From Thozetella sp. PMI_491 (Eukaryota > Ascomycota > Sordariomycetes > Chaetosphaeriales > Chaetosphaeriaceae), in assembly GCA_021432635.1 (NCBI GenBank), contig MU270055.1, positions 186,001-250,000 of the forward strand: a stretch of 64,000 nucleotides of DNA, in the 5' to 3' direction. The position numbers and the translations under genes are program-made. Shown here piece by piece: positions 47,190 to 57,787 of this stretch. Position 1 is the first letter of the stretch, and each line of letters starts with the position of its first letter. A model generated the notes under the pieces. It searched no databases and had not been told where the DNA came from. It was given only the letters and a program-made list of their open reading frames with translations.

Positions 47190-50100
47190 TTAATCCCAAG
47201 CTTCTATAGTAGCCGCAGACGAAAGAGTGTGCGGGTGTTGAGGGCCAAGCACACGCTGACAAGCTTGAAAGTTACGCTTCATCAGCAGCAAGGCTTCGTC
47301 GTGCCGGCCCTGGCCCATCCACGTAAATGCAAGATTATTCATGCTTGTTAGCGTGTCTGGATGGTCGGCCCCGAGCTTGGTCTTACGAGTCTCTATCACC
47401 TGCACCTCTAGCTTCTCGGCCTCTTCCCATCGGCCCTGGTTCCNNNNNNNNNNNNNNNNNNNNNNNNNNNNNNNNNNNNNNNNNNNNNNNNNNNNNNNNN
47501 NNNNNNNNNNNNNNNNNNNNNNNNNNNNNNNNNNNNNNNNNNNNNNNNNNNNNNNNNNNNNNNNNNNNNNNNNNNNNNNNNNNNNNNNNNNNNNNNNNNN
47601 NNNNNNNNNNNNNNNNNNNNNNNNNNNNNNNNNNNNNNNNNNNNNNNNNNNNNNNNNNNNNNNNNNNNNNNNNNNNNNNNNNNNNNNNNNNNNNNNNNNN
47701 NNNNNNNNNNNNNNNNNNNNNNNNNNNNNNNNNNNNNNNNNNNNNNNNNNNNNNNNNNNNNNNNNNNNNNNNNNNNNNNNNNNNNNNNNNNNNNNNNNNN
47801 NNNNNNNNNNNNNNNNNNNNNNNNNNNNNNNNNNNNNNNNNNNNNNNNNNNNNNNNNNNNNNNNNNNNNNNNNNNNNNNNNNNNNNNNNNNNNNNNNNNN
47901 NNNNNNNNNNNNNNNNNNNNNNNNNNNNNNNNNNNNNNNNNNNNNNNNNNNNNNNNNNNNNNNNNNNNNNNNNNNNNNNNNNNNNNNNNNNNNNNNNNNN
48001 NNNNNNNNNNNNNNNNNNNNNNNNNNNNNNNNNNNNNNNNNNNNNNNNNNNNNNNNNNNNNNNNNNNNNNNNNNNNNNNNNNNNNNNNNNNNNNNNNNNN
48101 NNNNNNNNNNNNNNNNNNNNNNNNNNNNNNNNNNNNNNNNNNNNNNNNNNNNNNNNNNNNNNNNNNNNNNNNNNNNNNNNNNNNNNNNNNNNNNNNNNNN
48201 NNNNNNNNNNNNNNNNNNNNNNNNNNNNNNNNNNNNNNNNNNNNNNNNNNNNNNNNNNNNNNNNNNNNNNNNNNNNNNNNNNNNNNNNNNNNNNNNNNNN
48301 NNNNNNNNNNNNNNNNNNNNNNNNNNNNNNNNNNNNNNNNNNNNNNNNGGATGGTCGGCCCCGAGCTTGGTCTTACTCGTCTCCATCACCTGCACCTCTA
48401 GCTTCTCGGCCTCTTCATACCGCCCGTCTTCATGTAATACCATAGCACATTTCTGTGCCAGGATTGTATACTCATTTTCTTGCCCAGTAAGACTGTGAGC
48501 TAGAGCGAATTTTGCATGCGGTAGTAATCTTCTCCACCTGCTCCTATTTTCATGGCTAGGGCTTGGAAATTCTCCAGCTAAGCCGGTTATAGCCTTTTGT
48601 GTCCATTGATTCAGTAAGTCTTGATCTTGAAGATAATCCCTCATTAAATCGTGCACTAGTCGATGAAGCTCGACCGCCGAGCTAGCAGGCCGTTTAGTGA
48701 TGAGTGCGTAGTCGTTCAGGATTTCTACCGTTCGTTTCGTCTCAGATGATGAGGATGTTGGTAGCAGATCCACTAGAATATCCTTTCGGTCGATACAGGA
48801 CATAAAGAATAGACAATCGGCTGCTACCGTATTACTATAAGAGATCTGATCAAAGGAGATAAGCCAGGTTTTAGCCACGGGGTTTTCTAAACTGTGGTGC
48901 TGCGCCTTCTCTCGAGTATATGTATCACTAGGCGTGACGGTTTTCTTCTTCTGTTCATTTAATAGCTCCAGGTATTTTTTTGTCGATATTTTGTGAATCT
49001 CGATGTAGGCTGCTGCTTGCACAATTGCTATCGGGAGGTATGATAACTCCCGGAGCAAAAGTTGTATATCTTGTTGCTCGTTCGTAAAACTTGAGAGGGT
49101 CAAATGACTTTCCAGCATTCTCTGAGCTGTGCCTGGTGTCATCTTCTGCAATTCTATTGTATTTTGCGGCGGAAGTATCTCAGCCATGTTGCTGAGAGTC
49201 GTTGTGAAAATGATGCATCCTAGCTCTGACTGTGGCATGAAATCAAGCAGGGTAGCGGCTTGCGAGGTGGATCGCCTGCTGACACCCAGACTTGCATCGT
49301 CTACATCGTCATATATGAGTAACCACTGTCCTGCACTGTCTCCGCTCAAGTAAGATTGGACCAGCTTTCTTGCATCCTCGTTCTCGTCATTCCACCCAAG
49401 AAGATCGAGTCTTTGGGCGATATAAGAACACGATTGGTAAAAGCTGTCCATATCACTTGCCGAGATCCAGAAGACTGAACAGTTTTGGTATCTTTGTTGT
49501 GTTCTGTATGCCAACTCAAGCACTAGCTGGGACTTGCCTATCCCGCCAGGACCAGTGATTGCCATCTTCGTAGTGTGCTCACTGGAAAAAACCTTGGCTT
49601 CGAGTTCGGCAAGTTGCGTTTCATGGCCGATAAATCGGTTGTTCCGACTGAATGGTACGATGAATGGAGTTTTGTCAACCCTGTCTAGCTCATCCTGGAG
49701 ACGATTCAATGCGTTGTCTCTTCCCTCACCATAGGAGGGAATCACGAAGACGTTGAGAATACCAAGAAGGCAGTATATACTGTCTTCTGGCTCTGTTGTG
49801 GTACGGTTTGTAGCCCACTTCATTCGCTCAGACACACTGAATTCGTCTAAAGAACGATTCTGCAACACCTTGGCCGGGAGACTAGTGATTTCGCGTATGA
49901 GGTGTTCAAGAGATCTCTTGCTGCCTAGGAAGTGACCTTCGGAGGAAAAGAACTCGACCGATTCTGGAGCAATGAGTTCCTGAAGTGTCCAGCCTCGAGT
50001 AAACCATTTGCTTTTCTTGAAGGATGGTTCCCATGAGTTCTGTCGGTAAATATCTGCTGCGTCCGGCACTGAAATATCTGACAGGATGACATAGCATGTT

Positions 50101-50399
50101 TTCGCGTTCTGGTACCAACGGAACATCGAGCTAATTGCCTTCTCTCGCTCACGGGGGTTCCATATATCAATGCAACAGGTGTCGACCCAAAAGTATTGTA
50201 GGTTGTCCTTTTGGGCCTGGTTCGCACAGAATTCGACCTTCCGGTAGCCGGTTTTGTTTTCGCCAAGACCACCCATTAAATCTTGAAACGAAACCTCATC
50301 ATCGTCCCAGGTGTGCGAAAGGATAGCATATTGCGGTGGAGTGGCTTTGAACCAGCTGAAGCTTGGCTTCTCCGACCAATCTGATGATAGAAGCCGCAT
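47190..50399 (-). CDS. HET-NB-ARC-TPR protein (fungal NLR), gapped
   Basis: The gene is intronless over the readable parts. The HET domain (about residues 24-215) has YAILSHTW (24-31), YFWVDTCCID (69-78) and RGWTLQELIAP. This incompatibility domain triggers cell death when activated. NB-ARC follows with P-loop GPGGIGKS (283-290) and Walker B LLIYDDVDD (360-368). The C-terminus is an array of 42-aa TPR units with the signature EEAEKLEVQV and KTKLGADHPDTLTSMNNLA. A run of 905 N falls inside this array, so repeat number and frame continuity there are unknown. The start at MRLLSSDW is chosen because HET proteins usually begin this way; the frame runs 48 bases further upstream. The gene is probably involved in non-self recognition. 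Units on both sides of the gap are nearly identical at DNA level. Confidence 0.9.
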   Translation of the reverse strand: MRLLSSDWSEKPSFSWFKATPPQYAILSHTWDDDEVSFQDLMGGLGENKTGYRKVEFCANQAQKDNLQYFWVDTCCIDIWNPREREKAISSMFRWYQNAKTCYVILSDISVPDAADIYRQNSWEPSFKKSKWFTRGWTLQELIAPESVEFFSSEGHFLGSKRSLEHLIREITSLPAKVLQNRSLDEFSVSERMKWATNRTTTEPEDSIYCLLGILNVFVIPSYGEGRDNALNRLQDELDRVDKTPFIVPFSRNNRFIGHETQLAELEAKVFSSEHTTKMAITGPGGIGKSQLVLELAYRTQQRYQNCSVFWISASDMDSFYQSCSYIAQRLDLLGWNDENEDARKLVQSYLSGDSAGQWLLIYDDVDDASLGVSRRSTSQAATLLDFMPQSELGCIIFTTTLSNMAEILPPQNTIELQKMTPGTAQRMLESHLTLSSFTNEQQDIQLLLRELSYLPIAIVQAAAYIEIHKISTKKYLELLNEQKKKTVTPSDTYTREKAQHHSLENPVAKTWLISFDQISYSNTVAADCLFFMSCIDRKDILVDLLPTSSSSETKRTVEILNDYALITKRPASSAVELHRLVHDLMRDYLQDQDLLNQWTQKAITGLAGEFPSPSHENRSRWRRLLPHAKFALAHSLTGQENEYTILAQKCAMVLHEDGRYEEAEKLEVQVMETSKTKLGADHXXXXXXXXXXXXXXXXXXXXXXXXXXXXXXXXXXXXXXXXXXXXXXXXXXXXXXXXXXXXXXXXXXXXXXXXXXXXXXXXXXXXXXXXXXXXXXXXXXXXXXXXXXXXXXXXXXXXXXXXXXXXXXXXXXXXXXXXXXXXXXXXXXXXXXXXXXXXXXXXXXXXXXXXXXXXXXXXXXXXXXXXXXXXXXXXXXXXXXXXXXXXXXXXXXXXXXXXXXXXXXXXXXXXXXXXXXXXXXXXXXXXXXXXXXXXXXXXXXXXXXXXXXXXXXXXXXXXXXXXXXXXXXXXXXXXXXXXXXXXXXXNQGRWEEAEKLEVQVIETRKTKLGADHPDTLTSMNNLAFTWMGQGRHDEALLLMKRNFQACQRVLGPQHPHTLSSAATIEAWD
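47444..48348. other. Assembly gap (905 N) inside the TPR array
   Basis: A run of N is bounded on both sides by nearly identical repeat-unit sequence. Equivalent positions either side are 990 bp apart. That keeps frame but is not a multiple of the 126-bp unit, so the gap length is likely an estimate. It probably marks collapsed or unresolved repeats. Confidence 0.97.
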
Positions 50400-50726
50400 T
50401 GTGGGATAGACTTTTAAAGCTGCATAAGTGGTAAAATGTATCAGCAAATGATGCTAAGTTGGATGGCGAAATTATAAGAGAGAGAGGATGGTCTTATAGT
50501 TGGGATACATTGGTAGGCTGTTGCGCATTCAGCCCTGTGAGGCAGTGTCGAGGCTTAGCTTTTGAGCCCGACATACTCCCACAAGTTGGCGGGCCACGCA
50601 ACGCTGTCGGAATTTAGCCCTGTGGGGCAGTGTCGAGCCTGAGCTTTTAAAGGTCTACGAGCTGGCGGGACACATAATACTGCCGGACACTAGGATACAT
50701 CTCGACCGTCGCCCTAGGAAATAAGA
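50400..50726. promoter_or_regulatory. Upstream region of the HET gene with tandem duplication
   Basis: The spacer contains an imperfect tandem duplication (50527-50687, listed separately) that lies in the likely promoter of the minus-strand HET gene and just ahead of a small plus-strand open frame. Confidence 0.5.
50527..50687 (+). repeat. Imperfect tandem duplication, about 85 bp
   Basis: Copy 1 (50527-50611) and copy 2 (50612-50687) share AGCCCTGTG, GGCAGTGTCGAG, AGCTTTT and TGGCGGG. Copy 2 is about 9 bp shorter and several bases diverged. The 11-mer CAGTGTCGAGG also occurs beside the left inverted-repeat arm near 47179. Confidence 0.8.
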
Positions 50727-51002
50727 ATGGAAGAAGCGTCTGAGAAATCGCCGCCAACTAAATGGCGAGCTGGGCAGAAGTTTCAATCCCAGGGCTTTCT
50801 GGGGAAAGCCATTGGACTTGCACATAAGCTATCAGGCGAAGTGTTGAAGATAGGGCCATCCGCAGTAGTTAACGATACGGTGGCATCCCTCAAGTCCCTA
50901 TACGCAAGTACCTACTGTTGGTTGAGAGTAGCGACTTGGCAGGGTACATGGGACGAACATGCGCAGGAGCAGAAGATGGCTGACATGTTCTGTGCTTTAT
51001 GA
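50727..51002 (+). CDS. Small hypothetical protein beside the HET gene
   Basis: An open frame of 91 codons starts at a good ATG and is divergent from the HET gene. It is predicted to encode a basic N-terminus with an amphipathic helix-like middle (GFLGKAIGLAHKLSGEVLK). There is no family, signal peptide or membrane span. The composition is plausible for a protein, but the frame is short and unconfirmed. It may be a real NLR-linked small gene, a relic, or chance. Confidence 0.3.
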   Translation: MEEASEKSPPTKWRAGQKFQSQGFLGKAIGLAHKLSGEVLKIGPSAVVNDTVASLKSLYASTYCWLRVATWQGTWDEHAQEQKMADMFCAL

Positions 51003-52639
51003 AGCCTTTTTTTCGAAGTGGGAAAGCGATTTTGCAAGCGACTGTATGTCTTTGCTGCAACTCTAATTTTCGTCACAGTATCCGTTTCGGTCCTCAAGGT
51101 TCTTAAAGCAAAGCGCTTGCGGTTTGCATCTCCCAAAACCGGCCTCTGTTAAGGAGTGGATGACGGGAGTACTTGGAGGCGCTAGTTGCACACTGTCCAC
51201 GGCCCCATTATGCTTATTTTCTTCACACCGAAACCCGGACGCTGAACCTGAACTTTACTGTATAGCGGTAGCAATTATATAGATGTGACACCTTATCTGT
51301 GTGTGAAGATGCGTCTACGGCGCACTTTGTTTCACTGCGCCCGCCTCGTCTTGTCTTTCGCATACAGAAGTGCCGGTTTGATAATTGCAGCATAATCCCT
51401 TCCAATTGAGGTGTCTCCAGGACGCCTCCACACGGTGATAGGCCAGCTCTATGCAGGGGCACCCTTGTTGTACAAAAGAGTTGTCTGCTGCCGAACTATT
51501 CTTTCAACCATGACGATACCGTTCTGGTCGCCACCGTTAAGCGGCGGATTATGTTTTGGACACGACTACTGCACCGGGTCCGTGAGCCGAGTAGGAAGTA
51601 TTGGGAAATAGAACGATGAAGCTAGAACGTGATACAGACCCGTTGCCATAACTGGTCTTAGACAAGCATGCACGGGGTTTGGCTTAAAGCTGCGAGGCCA
51701 CGAATATCACTATCATCATTGGTACCCTGGCATGTACCTGCCAGCTAACGAGCTCGCCTCAGTTGAGCCGCTATCTATGAGACACCCAGAAGGGCAAAAG
51801 CGGCCTTCAAAGGCGACTTAATAAGTGCTACGCGAGACGATGAGCAAGGACAACAGGGAACGCTGCTGTAGGATAGAGATCCCGACTTCTATTGGACATA
51901 TATGACAATAACCTTCAGAACCTCTAAGTGAACAGACCCAGGCCCCGCCCCGGGCCGTTCAAAGGAACGGAAACGTACCTACTTAGCTAGCAGTTGCTTC
52001 CTCAGACTCTGTCGATAGAAGCACCAGTTTGTTGCTATCTTTGGGCCTATATATCCGACACTATCGCTGCAATTGTTCCGTCTTACCCTGCTCTAAGCTA
52101 TGGATAAAAAGAGAGCTACAGAGTCGACCTAGAAACAAGGTATTCTCTAGAGTACCGGAAATACGCATTGTCCTCAAAACGCCCTCTCTCCTTCCTTTTC
52201 CTTATGCCTTCCTCGCCGATTAGCTGCTTGGCGCCCTGCAGACTCTTCTGCTGGCTCCCAGCACAAATACAGCTGGCGGGAGAGTGGTGCGGTGGTATCA
52301 TCGGTGATTGGCGCGATGCCGACGACGCATATCTCAAGCACTGCCCCGCCACTAACTGCCACTCCCCATCCCTGTAGAATGTGACTTGGTAGCATTGCTC
52401 AGCTTCATTCAATTCTGTGACCAGACCGCGAAGTTCGCCGCCTTCTAGAAATGCGGGACTTCCTTTTCACCTCTTCGCTGCGTGACAAGATCCCCGTTCG
52501 CCGCCACTCCTTTACGGAAAAGCATACAACAGCATGAGAACGACATCTATTTACCATCAACGTCTTCTGCAAGAGCTCTGAATCAACCAGTCAAGAGCGG
52601 ACCTCATACGCGCTCCCAGCCAGCACCAGGGGTAGATTG
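51003..52639. other. Intergenic region with right inverted-repeat arm
   Basis: About 1.6 kb without a supportable gene. It includes the inverted-repeat arm at 51190-51262. Sequence just left of the arm weakly resembles the end of the HET gene coding region, so this may be a remnant of a second gene copy. Confidence 0.45.
51190..51262 (+). repeat. Right arm of inverted repeat flanking the HET gene
   Basis: These 73 bp mirror 47113-47184 in opposite orientation. The best block is the 24 bases ending in AACTTTACTGTA, which is identical. No target-site duplication is apparent outside the arms. Confidence 0.85.
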
Positions 52640-54855
52640 AGAGCCGAACGGCCAGGTATCAGACCGCATGCGCAAACGACAAGTGAGCCAGATGAGTCTA
52701 TAAATGAACACAGCGAAGATAATGGTGCTGTCACACCGGGGGTGTCGCGGTATTCCTCATCTCTAGATCCTTGTGTGGCGAATGTATCTTCCCTACCGGA
52801 GCAGCGTTCTCTTGTATCCCTTGAAGACCAGTCAGAAAGCTACTTCAGTCTAGTATATTGGGTTTACCTTCAAGCCCTTGGTTTCGTTGTTGTGGTCTCA
52901 GCCCTTTGTTGATCTGGGGGGCTTTTTTGGCTGTACATCATATATCATGGCGCGGAACGTTTGAGTTTACGGTAGGCTGGGCCGAATCCTTACTGTTGTT
53001 TTCATTCTATCGTATGTTCATTGTGATACTCTCCGCAGGCTTTCATGTGTTTTTTATTATGCTCCCATTCTTTCTATATTCTCTTTTATCTAAAAAATAC
53101 CGCTTTTGGAACCTTCCTTCGGAGCTTCAAATCTTCTTCGGTACGATTTCCCTTTCATCATACGATAGGATTTTTATCCTCGATGATGAGAGCTTGGGAG
53201 CAAATGGTGTCTCGGCTGCTAGGTCTCCCAATAGCCTCGAGTCGATTGCCTTCCACCCTTGGTTAACTGGACCCATGCCTCACACCTTCGAAATATGCAA
53301 ACAACGCGTTGGCCCCGATCAAGAAATGCTATTCACGGAATCTAATTACGCGTCTCAATTTGCTCGAGTCCTGAACCTGGCGGAATCTTGGGAGATGTAT
53401 CCATTCGATGCGACGCTGTTTCGATCAATCCAGGAAAACTAGACGCTCTGCAGTGAAGGATTCGAAGGAAACTCTGACCTTTACGGCCAAGGCATCCGTT
53501 CGGCATATACCTACAGTGGTTCACCAGTCTCCTCGCCAACAACTGGCTCTCTAAGAGGCGGAAGGAGTTGCAGAAAGTGTGGCTGCTTTTCTCCTTGGCT
53601 CTATGTGCTGCAACTGTCTTCTCAGGTCTTGCAATGGCATGTGTCTTCTCTATCGAGGTTGAAGTCCTATACTGGATGTACTGGGGAGGGTTTCTTTGCG
53701 TCCCCGCCACCTCCCCAGCCTGTTTCAGCGGAGAACTGAAATGGAAAAGCCTAGATTGGGTTCTGGCCACTCAGACGATAACGCACAGAATCATGATCGT
53801 CCATGGAATCTGGTACATGCTACACGGCTATGACCAGGTCTTTTCTCGGATGCCTTGTAGAACATACCACTTCTTCCTGTGGCCACTTCTAGACCCTAGC
53901 TGGACATTCTGGAAGATCAGAGACTACGCATGTGAGATACTTTAGCTGTTCCTGGTCCCGATGGCACTCGGTATCCCATATCTCTACTTCCTATTGGCAA
54001 CGGAAATTAGACAATCCATTCGCGATTCTGCGGTACACCAAACACTCGCTGCGATTTTCACCAGGAAACAGGCCGCGGGTCCTGCACAACCACTCCAGAA
54101 CATCACGCACACTCACGCGTCACCTGGCACAAGCCCCTGGACTCGAGTATTGTCTCATCTGTACAGGCTATACCACTGCTCTCGAAAAGTGTACGGACAA
54201 ATACGCAAGAGCGTCGGTCTCCCAGCACACAAAAGGCCGGGAATCTGGCTTGTGACACCGGTAGATATCGCAGATAGACGGTATGGGACCGTCAGCTATT
54301 TTTAATGCTTCTTCGAGATGTCTGATAACCTCGCAGATGCTATCGTATTCGTTGTGCTGTCTTAGGACTACTGTCACTCATCCTATCCATCGCGGCTATT
54401 GAAGCACTTTTAAAGTGGAACAAAGTAGTCGGCGTTTACTCTGTTGCATCAACAGGTCAATACATACCTCTGACAGTCGGTCTCGCCACGCTGTGCTCTG
54501 TCTTCTGGCACTTATTGAAGCAGGAGGCTGTAAGTTCTGAACGAGCCAGCATCCACGCTCTCATGTGCTTCGTTTGAATGCTGACTGCGAACCAAAGAAC
54601 CGGCGCCGAGATCTGAGGGGCAGACAAGACACGGAAGACATCGAGTTACAACAGGTTGTGACCACTCTTAGCTATGCTGTGCGTTACGCTCTCGAACGAC
54701 CGGACGTCGACTTTCTCACGAACGGTGGCGCGCTGCCACCTCCTCCAATAAGAGAACCGAACCATAGCCAACTCAACGAGGAACCAGACGCACCACTTCC
54801 CGGTCGTTCATGGCTCAGCGATGACGATGAATTTGTGATGAGCGGAGCTTTTTGA
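52640..54855 (+). pseudogene. Decayed multi-span membrane-protein gene
   Basis: Host-type gene fragments on one strand read as a polytopic membrane protein only across several breaks. A hydrophilic N-terminal piece (52640-52917) leads to YWVYLQALGFVVVVSA, then a frame change near 52905-52915 continues as LIWGAFLAVHHISW. An in-frame stop lies at 53440-53442. The reading frame changes again near 53490-53500 inside the family motif DLYGQGIR...YLQWFTS. Another in-frame stop lies at 53943-53945. Downstream, two normal introns remain (54280-54338 and 54529-54597), joining DRRCYRIRCAVLGLLSL and leading to an acidic tail ending at 54855. The DLYGxGIRxGxYLQWF signature is that of an uncharacterised fungal membrane family. 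No convincing start codon is seen. It could be two adjacent genes, or sequencing errors could mimic some breaks, but the number suggests true decay. Confidence 0.65.
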
Positions 54856-56016
54856 GTGGTCAAACAAGGCTGTTTACTTCAGGGGCTAATTACATTAAAC
54901 CTTTCTTTGAGGCTGTGTTGAAATTGTTTAGATATCGACCTCACTATTGACACCTGAAACTCCTTCAATCTGTCTGATATGCGGTAGTTAGATGAGAGCT
55001 TTAATTATGACAGCTAGACTAGAGAATCTGTTTCGGAGCTTCTTAGCCGACGCCGCTGTTTGGCTCGTTTGTTCACCACTAATTTACTGCAACTGTCGAA
55101 CAGTAACTAGCTAATAGCTGGTAAACATCGGGGCATAGACAAGTCATAGATTCGGGCTAGGAACACCTCCAAGTTTCCAATGATATTAGGCAAGATTTGT
55201 TCCAGCTAGACTGGAAAAGAAAACGGATCGAAATGGAAAGAAAGATAGAAAGTAATAGATAGCAGAGTAAAAGGGAGAACAGGGGCAAAAGCGATGGCAT
55301 ATCATGGAGATGTCCCATAAGTATTGGCCAGGAACATCCCAGGAACATCCAATGAAGAGGGGAATTGTGGGGTACCTACCTGATGTAGGTATATCCTATC
55401 AAGAACACGGCATACCAGATGGGGTTCAGCCTAGGCATGATTGTTCCTTCTGAGCCTAGCAGCATGGGCACTAAGCCGCCAGTGTCATTCTATTCGGCGA
55501 GGCTTTCCTCCGTATAGTTGACCTAAGAGGCAGGTCGCCGTTTCGTGCGCCGGAACAGCACTAGTGCCCATATTCCTACGCGCAGACCAGGCGTGAGTTG
55601 TGCGACAAGGAAGGCGGATTTGAGCAGCCTGCTGCCTACTCGAGCTTTCCATCCGGTGGTGTCCTTCACGTCTAGTTATATATCTGGAGTTAGGATACGG
55701 CCAGCATCTCGCTGGTCCAGCTACGCTTGCAGGGCGCCGTTAGCGCTGACGAAGAGCGCCCCCGGTCGTAAGCTGCAGCCCCGCCGCCGCCCGACCGGAC
55801 TAAGAGCCGGGTGCCACCAGCCCAGACCCTTTTTGTACTTACCTCGCAATTCGATGAGGCGCAGAGGACCAATAGGACTAGCGTGTCTAGGGCGATATAC
55901 CTCGATTGGGATATAAAACTGTTCCTGGGACCTCGCGGAAGACCCCTAGCGACCCCAGCTCTCCGGTCTTGCATTCCTACCTCCTCTCCTGGCCATAGCC
56001 AGTGTAGTCTTGCCGC
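54856..56016. other. Intergenic region, no gene seen
   Basis: About 1.16 kb, AT-rich in the first half. Frames here are short and overlapping. The last part is presumably the promoter of the FAD oxidase gene. Confidence 0.5.
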
Positions 56017-57530
56017 ATGGCGTTGCAGAAATTCATTGAGGCTCTGCCCTCCCTGTCGCTCTCATCCGAGACCAAACTTCTCACCGATGCTACTGCAGTC
56101 GAGTTCGAGGGTGCTCTCGCCCGGTGGAGCGATCTCGACAAGCAGGAGCCGGGCGCCATCATCTTCCCCACGAACGAGGCAGACACGCATGTCATCGTAA
56201 AGGCCGCCCTGGCTTCGTCGGTTCCCTTCGTCGCGAAGGCGGGCGGTCACAGTTCCTGGTCCACCATTGGGAGCGACGGTTTCATCCTCGACTTCAGCAA
56301 TTTCAGGGGTGTGACTATAGATGCCGAGAAAAGCACGGCCACGGCTAGCGCAGGCACACTGATCGGCGACATCAACCGGACGGTGTCGGAAAATGGTTTC
56401 CTGGTCGGTAAGGGGATCGATATACCTAGGTCTTCAGTCAGGCCCTGCTCACTCCAAACTTCCTAGCAACGGGAACTGTCAATTCTGTGGGATTCATCCC
56501 GTCGACCATCGGCGGTGGTCTCACTATTCTAGCCCCGGTTATTGGGTACGGGTCCGATAACATAGTCTCGGCTCGGCTCATCACCGCCAAGGGTGACCTC
56601 ATCGAGGTTTCGGAGACGGAGAACTCGGAGCTGCTTCCTGCAGTAAAAGGAGCCGGTCAATTCTTTGGCGTCGTCACCTCTCTGACTGTCAAGATATACC
56701 CCCTCTCGCTCTTTGGCCTCGACAACCCCGACGGGATAATCTGGCATGCAACACTGGTCTTTGATATCTCCAAGGCCCGCGAAGTGGCCGAGGCAGCTCT
56801 CGACATCAACAAGAATGGCAACAAGGCCTACTGTCTTGCCGGCGCTCTCGAGGGCCCTGCCATCCTGGCCATAGTCGCATACCTCGGGAGAAAAGACGAG
56901 GGCGAAAAGGTCTTCAAGAAGCTGCTTGATGTCGGCCCCATCGCCGTCCCTGCCAACGCTGAGGTGCCCATCGGCGACCTGAACCAGGCTTTCGCAGCAT
57001 TCGAGGCCAAGGGAGGCTACCGAAGGTGGTTCGCCGCCGGCGTTCCTCGCGTGGAGCAGTTCACCCCCGAGGACATGCAGTACCTCGTGGACCAGAAGCT
57101 CAAGATCGACAAGGAGTACCCTGCGGCCACTCGCACGGGGTTCGTCATCGAGTTCACCAGCAGCGGCCCTTACAGTCACGTGAACGAGGACAAGGAGACT
57201 GCCTTCTCGCACCGAGACCTGTCTATGTTTGTGTAAGTTGCACTTGCAACCCCCAGTGCCCAAAGAGAACGCTGCCGCTGACATGTTGGCAGCCATCTTC
57301 TCACGGACGCATCTGACGAAGCATCCCTGACGGGCGCTGCCCAGATAGCAGAGGAGACCATGGGGCACATTCGGAGGCGTCAGATGAAGGACGAGTACTC
57401 TTTCTACCAGAACTTTTCGAGGGTAGCCCCGATCGAGGAGAGATATAGGGGGGCTGGCATGCGCGAGAAACTCAAAACCCTCAAGCAGAAGTGGGATCCG
57501 GAGGGAATCTTTACAAAGCAGCTCCTCTAG
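56017..57530 (+). CDS. BBE-like FAD-linked oxidase
   Basis: Exons 56017-56407, 56467-57232 and 57293-57530 join in phase (59- and 60-bp introns; 464 aa). The N-terminal PCMH/FAD-binding-4 domain has FPTNEADTHVIVKAA and AKAGGHSSW, where H78 is the expected covalent flavin attachment site. GFIPSTIGGGLTILAPVIGYGSDNIV follows. No cysteine is present at the second flavin-linking position, so attachment should be through histidine alone. The C-terminus bears the berberine-bridge-enzyme-like motif (FYQNFSRVAPIEERYRGAGM, with KWDPEGIF). No signal peptide is visible, so it is probably cytosolic. Family members oxidise alcohols, sugars and alkaloid-like compounds and often sit in secondary-metabolite clusters; none is visible here. 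The substrate is unknown. Confidence 0.9.
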
Positions 57531-57787
57531 CGATAGTCTAAATACACAGCGAGGGTCACAAGAGACTCATTCGGCCTCGAAGCCTTCGGTGATATCAGTG
57601 TAGCAGAGCCCCTCTATACTGCAATTTCTGCACAGGCTGTCTAAACTTGTTCATTCGAGCGGGCTTTCGCTGGTGGAACAGCTGGTTTGCAATTAGGGCA
57701 GGTCATGTTTACTTTATTTTCAGGGGTTCCATTGCCCCATGGATCTGATGAGTCCTATGCAGGCTCGGCTAATAACATCTATATGGC

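Noticed and set aside
47113-51262. Calling the HET-NLR and its inverted repeats a DNA transposon
   Set aside because: No transposase is present and no target-site duplication is visible. A gene-copy relic explains the right arm equally well.
55545-55916. 123-codon frame before the FAD oxidase
   Set aside because: Composition is not protein-like, and it lies in the likely promoter.
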